Translations under genes and position numbers: made by a program
Notes under the pieces: generated by a model
What the model saw: only the letters and a program-made list of their open reading frames with translations
Database searches by the model: none
Told to the model about the DNA's origin: nothing
Assembly (NCBI RefSeq): GCF_009498525.1
Contig: NZ_QSNT01000002.1
Span: 372,001 to 436,000, forward strand
Direction: 5' to 3'
DNA: 64,000 nt
Source of the DNA: Rhizobium sp. ICMP 5592
GTDB taxonomy: Bacteria > Pseudomonadota > Alphaproteobacteria > Rhizobiales > Rhizobiaceae
Shown: piece after piece, positions 62,485-64,000 of the stretch
Position numbering within the stretch: the first letter of the stretch is position 1
Layout: each line of letters begins with the position of its first letter

Positions 62485-62712
62485 ATGCGGAAGCGAGCAG
62501 GCCAAATGACCACCCAAAATCAAGAGGAAGCGGACCGGAACCGCGCTGATCTGCGCGCTGCCGATATCCTCGATCCCAACAATCAGATCGGCAACCGGCT
62601 ACGCTCCTTCTACGCCGCGGTGCAGGATGAGGCTATCCCCGATCGCTTTCTCGACCTGCTCGAGAAACTGGATCAGGTTGAACGCTTGGCTTCCGCAAAA
62701 GTCTCCGATTGA
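62485..62712 (+). CDS. nepR: Anti-sigma factor NepR
   Basis: A 75-residue helical protein with the NepR signature IGNRLRSFYAAVQDEAIPDRFLDLLEKLD. It holds EcfG until displaced by phosphorylated PhyR. An in-frame ATG at 62506 (68 residues) is a fair alternative start; the upstream ribosome sites are both weak. The coding end overlaps the region of the ecfG ribosome site (GAGGGG at 62711-62716), so the two are coupled. Confidence 0.93.
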   Translation: MRKRAGQMTTQNQEEADRNRADLRAADILDPNNQIGNRLRSFYAAVQDEAIPDRFLDLLEKLDQVERLASAKVSD

Positions 62713-62723
62713 GGGGAAGCATC

Positions 62724-63275
62724 ATGGAACAGCAACCGAGCTTCAAACGCGAACTTCTGGCTGCCCTACCGAGCCTCCGTGCCTTCGCCATTTCGCTCAC
62801 CGGCCGTCATGACCGGGCCGATGATCTCGTGCAGGACACGATCATGAAAGCCTGGGCGAAGCAGGATCATTTCGAGATGGGCACGAACATGAAGGCCTGG
62901 CTCTTCACCATCCTGCGCAACGAGCTCTACAGCCAGATGCGCAAGAGCGGCCGCGAGGTGCAGGACAGTGACGGCCTCTTCACCGAATCGATGGCGACGC
63001 ATCCGTCGCAATATGGCGCACTCGACCTGCAGGATTTCCGCAAGGCGCTCGATCAGCTGCCGCCCGATCAGCGCGAAGCCATCATCCTCGTCGGCGCTTC
63101 CGGTTTTTCCTATGAGGAAGCCGCCGAGATCTGCGGTTGCGCTGTCGGCACCATCAAGAGCCGCGTCAACCGTGCGCGCCAGCGGCTGCAGGAAGTGCTG
63201 CAGATTTCGGGAGAAGCGGATTTCGGCCCCGACGCCACGTCCGCGCCGCTGACCTCCAAGGCGTTTGCTTTCTGA
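62724..63275 (+). CDS. ecfG: ECF sigma factor EcfG (general stress response)
   Basis: A 183-residue ECF15-type sigma factor. Region 2 is LTGRHDRADDLVQDTIMKAWAKQDHF and MKAWLFTILRNELYSQMRK; region 4 is LDQLPPDQREAIILVGASGFSYEEAAEICGCAVGTIKSRVNRARQRL. It starts at the ATG 62724 after GAGGGG. It directs transcription of stress genes from GGAAC-N16-CGTT promoters, of which four lie in this locus. A short C-terminal tail of about 25 residues follows region 4. Confidence 0.96.
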   Translation: MEQQPSFKRELLAALPSLRAFAISLTGRHDRADDLVQDTIMKAWAKQDHFEMGTNMKAWLFTILRNELYSQMRKSGREVQDSDGLFTESMATHPSQYGALDLQDFRKALDQLPPDQREAIILVGASGFSYEEAAEICGCAVGTIKSRVNRARQRLQEVLQISGEADFGPDATSAPLTSKAFAF

Positions 63276-63283
63276 GATCGCAA

Positions 63284-63326
63284 TCAGCCCGCACGATCAC
63301 TCATGATGGTGCGGGCTGATCATCTT
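63284..63326 (+). terminator. Terminator-like hairpin after ecfG
   Basis: ATCAGCCCGCAC and GTGCGGGCTGAT form a perfect 12-bp stem with a 13-base loop, followed by CATCTTAT rather than a full T-run. Confidence 0.7.
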
Positions 63327-63374
63327 ATACGTTTGCGTGTCGTCGCGAGCCCTATCGATCGGCTGGGCCGCCGC

Positions 63375-63779
63375 TCAATCATCCCGTTTCTTCGTTCCAA
63401 CCAGGTTGCCGAACACCAGCGCCGTCGCGATGGCGGCCGTCAGCAGCGGCTGGGTCTTTGCAAGTCCGAGCGCGGCAACTGCCATGGTCTCCAGGGAGGC
63501 GCGGCGTTCACGGGCACGGCGCTCCTCCTGCTTGTTGAGGATCGCCATGATAACCAGGACGATCAATCCGAGCAGTAGCGCGCCTGCGGCGAGCAGCAGC
63601 GCCGAGATGGCGGCACCATAGATAGTGGCAAGCCAGATGGCGGCGGCCACCAATGCGAAGCCATAGGCCGTGAGAAGAAGGATCGCGGCGATGGCGACGA
63701 AAATACCGTTGCGCTTGGTGCGCGCAACGGTACGGTTCAGTGTGCCTGACATCAACAGGCCGAGGATTGGAGCGAGCAT
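63375..63779 (-). CDS. Small membrane protein (phage-holin/DUF1469-like)
   Basis: A 134-residue protein with two long hydrophobic segments (about 28-50 and 55-80) and a third near the C-terminus (about 112-127), with a basic stretch of RERRAR-type between them. It resembles the holin-superfamily or DUF1469 membrane proteins that often accompany YqjD/ElaB-like proteins. Such pairs are frequent EcfG targets. The start of its unit is beyond the window's right edge. Confidence 0.7.
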   Translation of the reverse strand: MLAPILGLLMSGTLNRTVARTKRNGIFVAIAAILLLTAYGFALVAAAIWLATIYGAAISALLLAAGALLLGLIVLVIMAILNKQEERRARERRASLETMAVAALGLAKTQPLLTAAIATALVFGNLVGTKKRDD

Positions 63780-63788
63780 CGCGGCTCC

Positions 63789-64000
63789 TTAGCGGCGGGA
63801 CAGAAGCAGGGCGATTGCTAAGCCGAAGACGGCCGCGGCCCCGATGGTTGCGACTGGATGCTGCCGGACGGTCCTGCGCACTTCGCGCGAACCCTTGGCG
63901 TAACCGTGCTGGAGCTCGCGCAGCAGTTCTTCGCCGCGCGCCGTCAGATCTTCCAAGCCGGTTTCGGCGCGGGCACGCATCGTTTCGCCCTGCTTGGCGC
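63789..64000 (-). CDS. ElaB/YqjD-like (DUF883) protein, partial
   Basis: The C-terminal part of a protein whose beginning lies outside the window. The visible part has a helical, charged segment (LEDLTARGEELLRELQHGYAKGSREVRRTVRQHP) and ends with the family's membrane anchor and dibasic tail (VFGLAIALLLSRR). The family comprises inner-membrane, ribosome-associated or stress-induced proteins. The reading frame remains open to base 64000, so the internal ATG at 63980 need not be the start. Nine bases separate it from the holin-like gene. Confidence 0.75.
   Translation of the reverse strand, partial: AKQGETMRARAETGLEDLTARGEELLRELQHGYAKGSREVRRTVRQHPVATIGAAAVFGLAIALLLSRR

Noticed and set aside
1-64000. 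CRISPR arrays, tRNA or rRNA genes, insertion sequences and prophage remnants
   Set aside because: Scanned for regularly spaced repeats, cloverleaf-type intergenic stretches, transposase motifs and integrase genes; none was found. Composition appears even across the window.

Overview
The window looks like a piece of chromosome from a member of the Rhizobiaceae (Rhizobium/Agrobacterium-like Alphaproteobacteria). It is GC-rich and carries several order-diagnostic gene sets: ctrA with chpT and the DUF1153 regulator sciP, an RpoH heat-shock sigma factor, the PhyR-NepR-EcfG general stress response core with an HWE-family kinase, and a DUF1134 (EipA-type) envelope protein. Genes are dense, and I see no rRNA, tRNA, insertion sequence, phage or CRISPR array. 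Species-level placement is not possible from reading alone.

Layout. (1) 1-5787: end of an unidentified gene, rpoH, rluD, a small membrane protein, a SPOUT RNA methyltransferase, a membrane-anchored coiled-coil protein, and the eipA homologue. (2) 6096-11063: cell-cycle block of chpT, an atypical single-domain receiver, ctrA, fliJ-like, a small GNAT, sciP and cysQ. CtrA-like boxes and a cluster of four GANTC methylation sites lie in the promoters. (3) 11392-19096: heterotetrameric sarcosine oxidase soxBDAG plus a dimethylglycine/sarcosine dehydrogenase-like flavoprotein. (4) 19403-24980: branched-chain amino-acid ABC transporter livHMGF, a small membrane protein and the binding protein. (5) 25121-29426: an unusual two-component pair. 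The kinase has an NCS1-permease-like sensor fused to a Cys-rich module, HisKA/HATPase and a receiver; its partner is a REC-LuxR regulator. (6) 29656-43580: urea ABC transporter urtABCDE, then urease ureD-A-B-(lprI-like)-(GT29-like)-C-(DUF2459)-(GGDEF)-E-F-G, with a good sigma-54 promoter match before ureD. (7) 43620-48154: RND efflux pump. (8) 48550-59757: reductive pyrimidine catabolism, comprising an ABC importer with an embedded SMR-like protein, a cupin, dihydropyrimidinase, beta-ureidopropionase, a RutR-type regulator, preA and preT. (9) 60089-64000: general stress response locus with HWE kinase, phyR, nepR, ecfG and two envelope-stress-type small proteins.

How it fits together. Regions 3-6 and 8 all move or break down small nitrogen compounds (methylglycines, amino acids, urea, pyrimidines) and release ammonium, so this is a chromosomal nitrogen-scavenging island. 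It is bracketed by two global control loci, CtrA cell cycle on the left and EcfG stress response on the right.

Most interesting signals. There are four GGAAC-N16-CGTT-type EcfG promoters inside 2.3 kb. Two are back to back between phyR and nepR, one precedes the HWE kinase, and one drives a compact C-rich intergenic transcript ending in a strong terminator: a candidate stress sRNA, possibly a GsrN counterpart. The permease-like hybrid kinase beside the urea genes, and a sialyltransferase-like gene inside the urease operon, also deserve attention.
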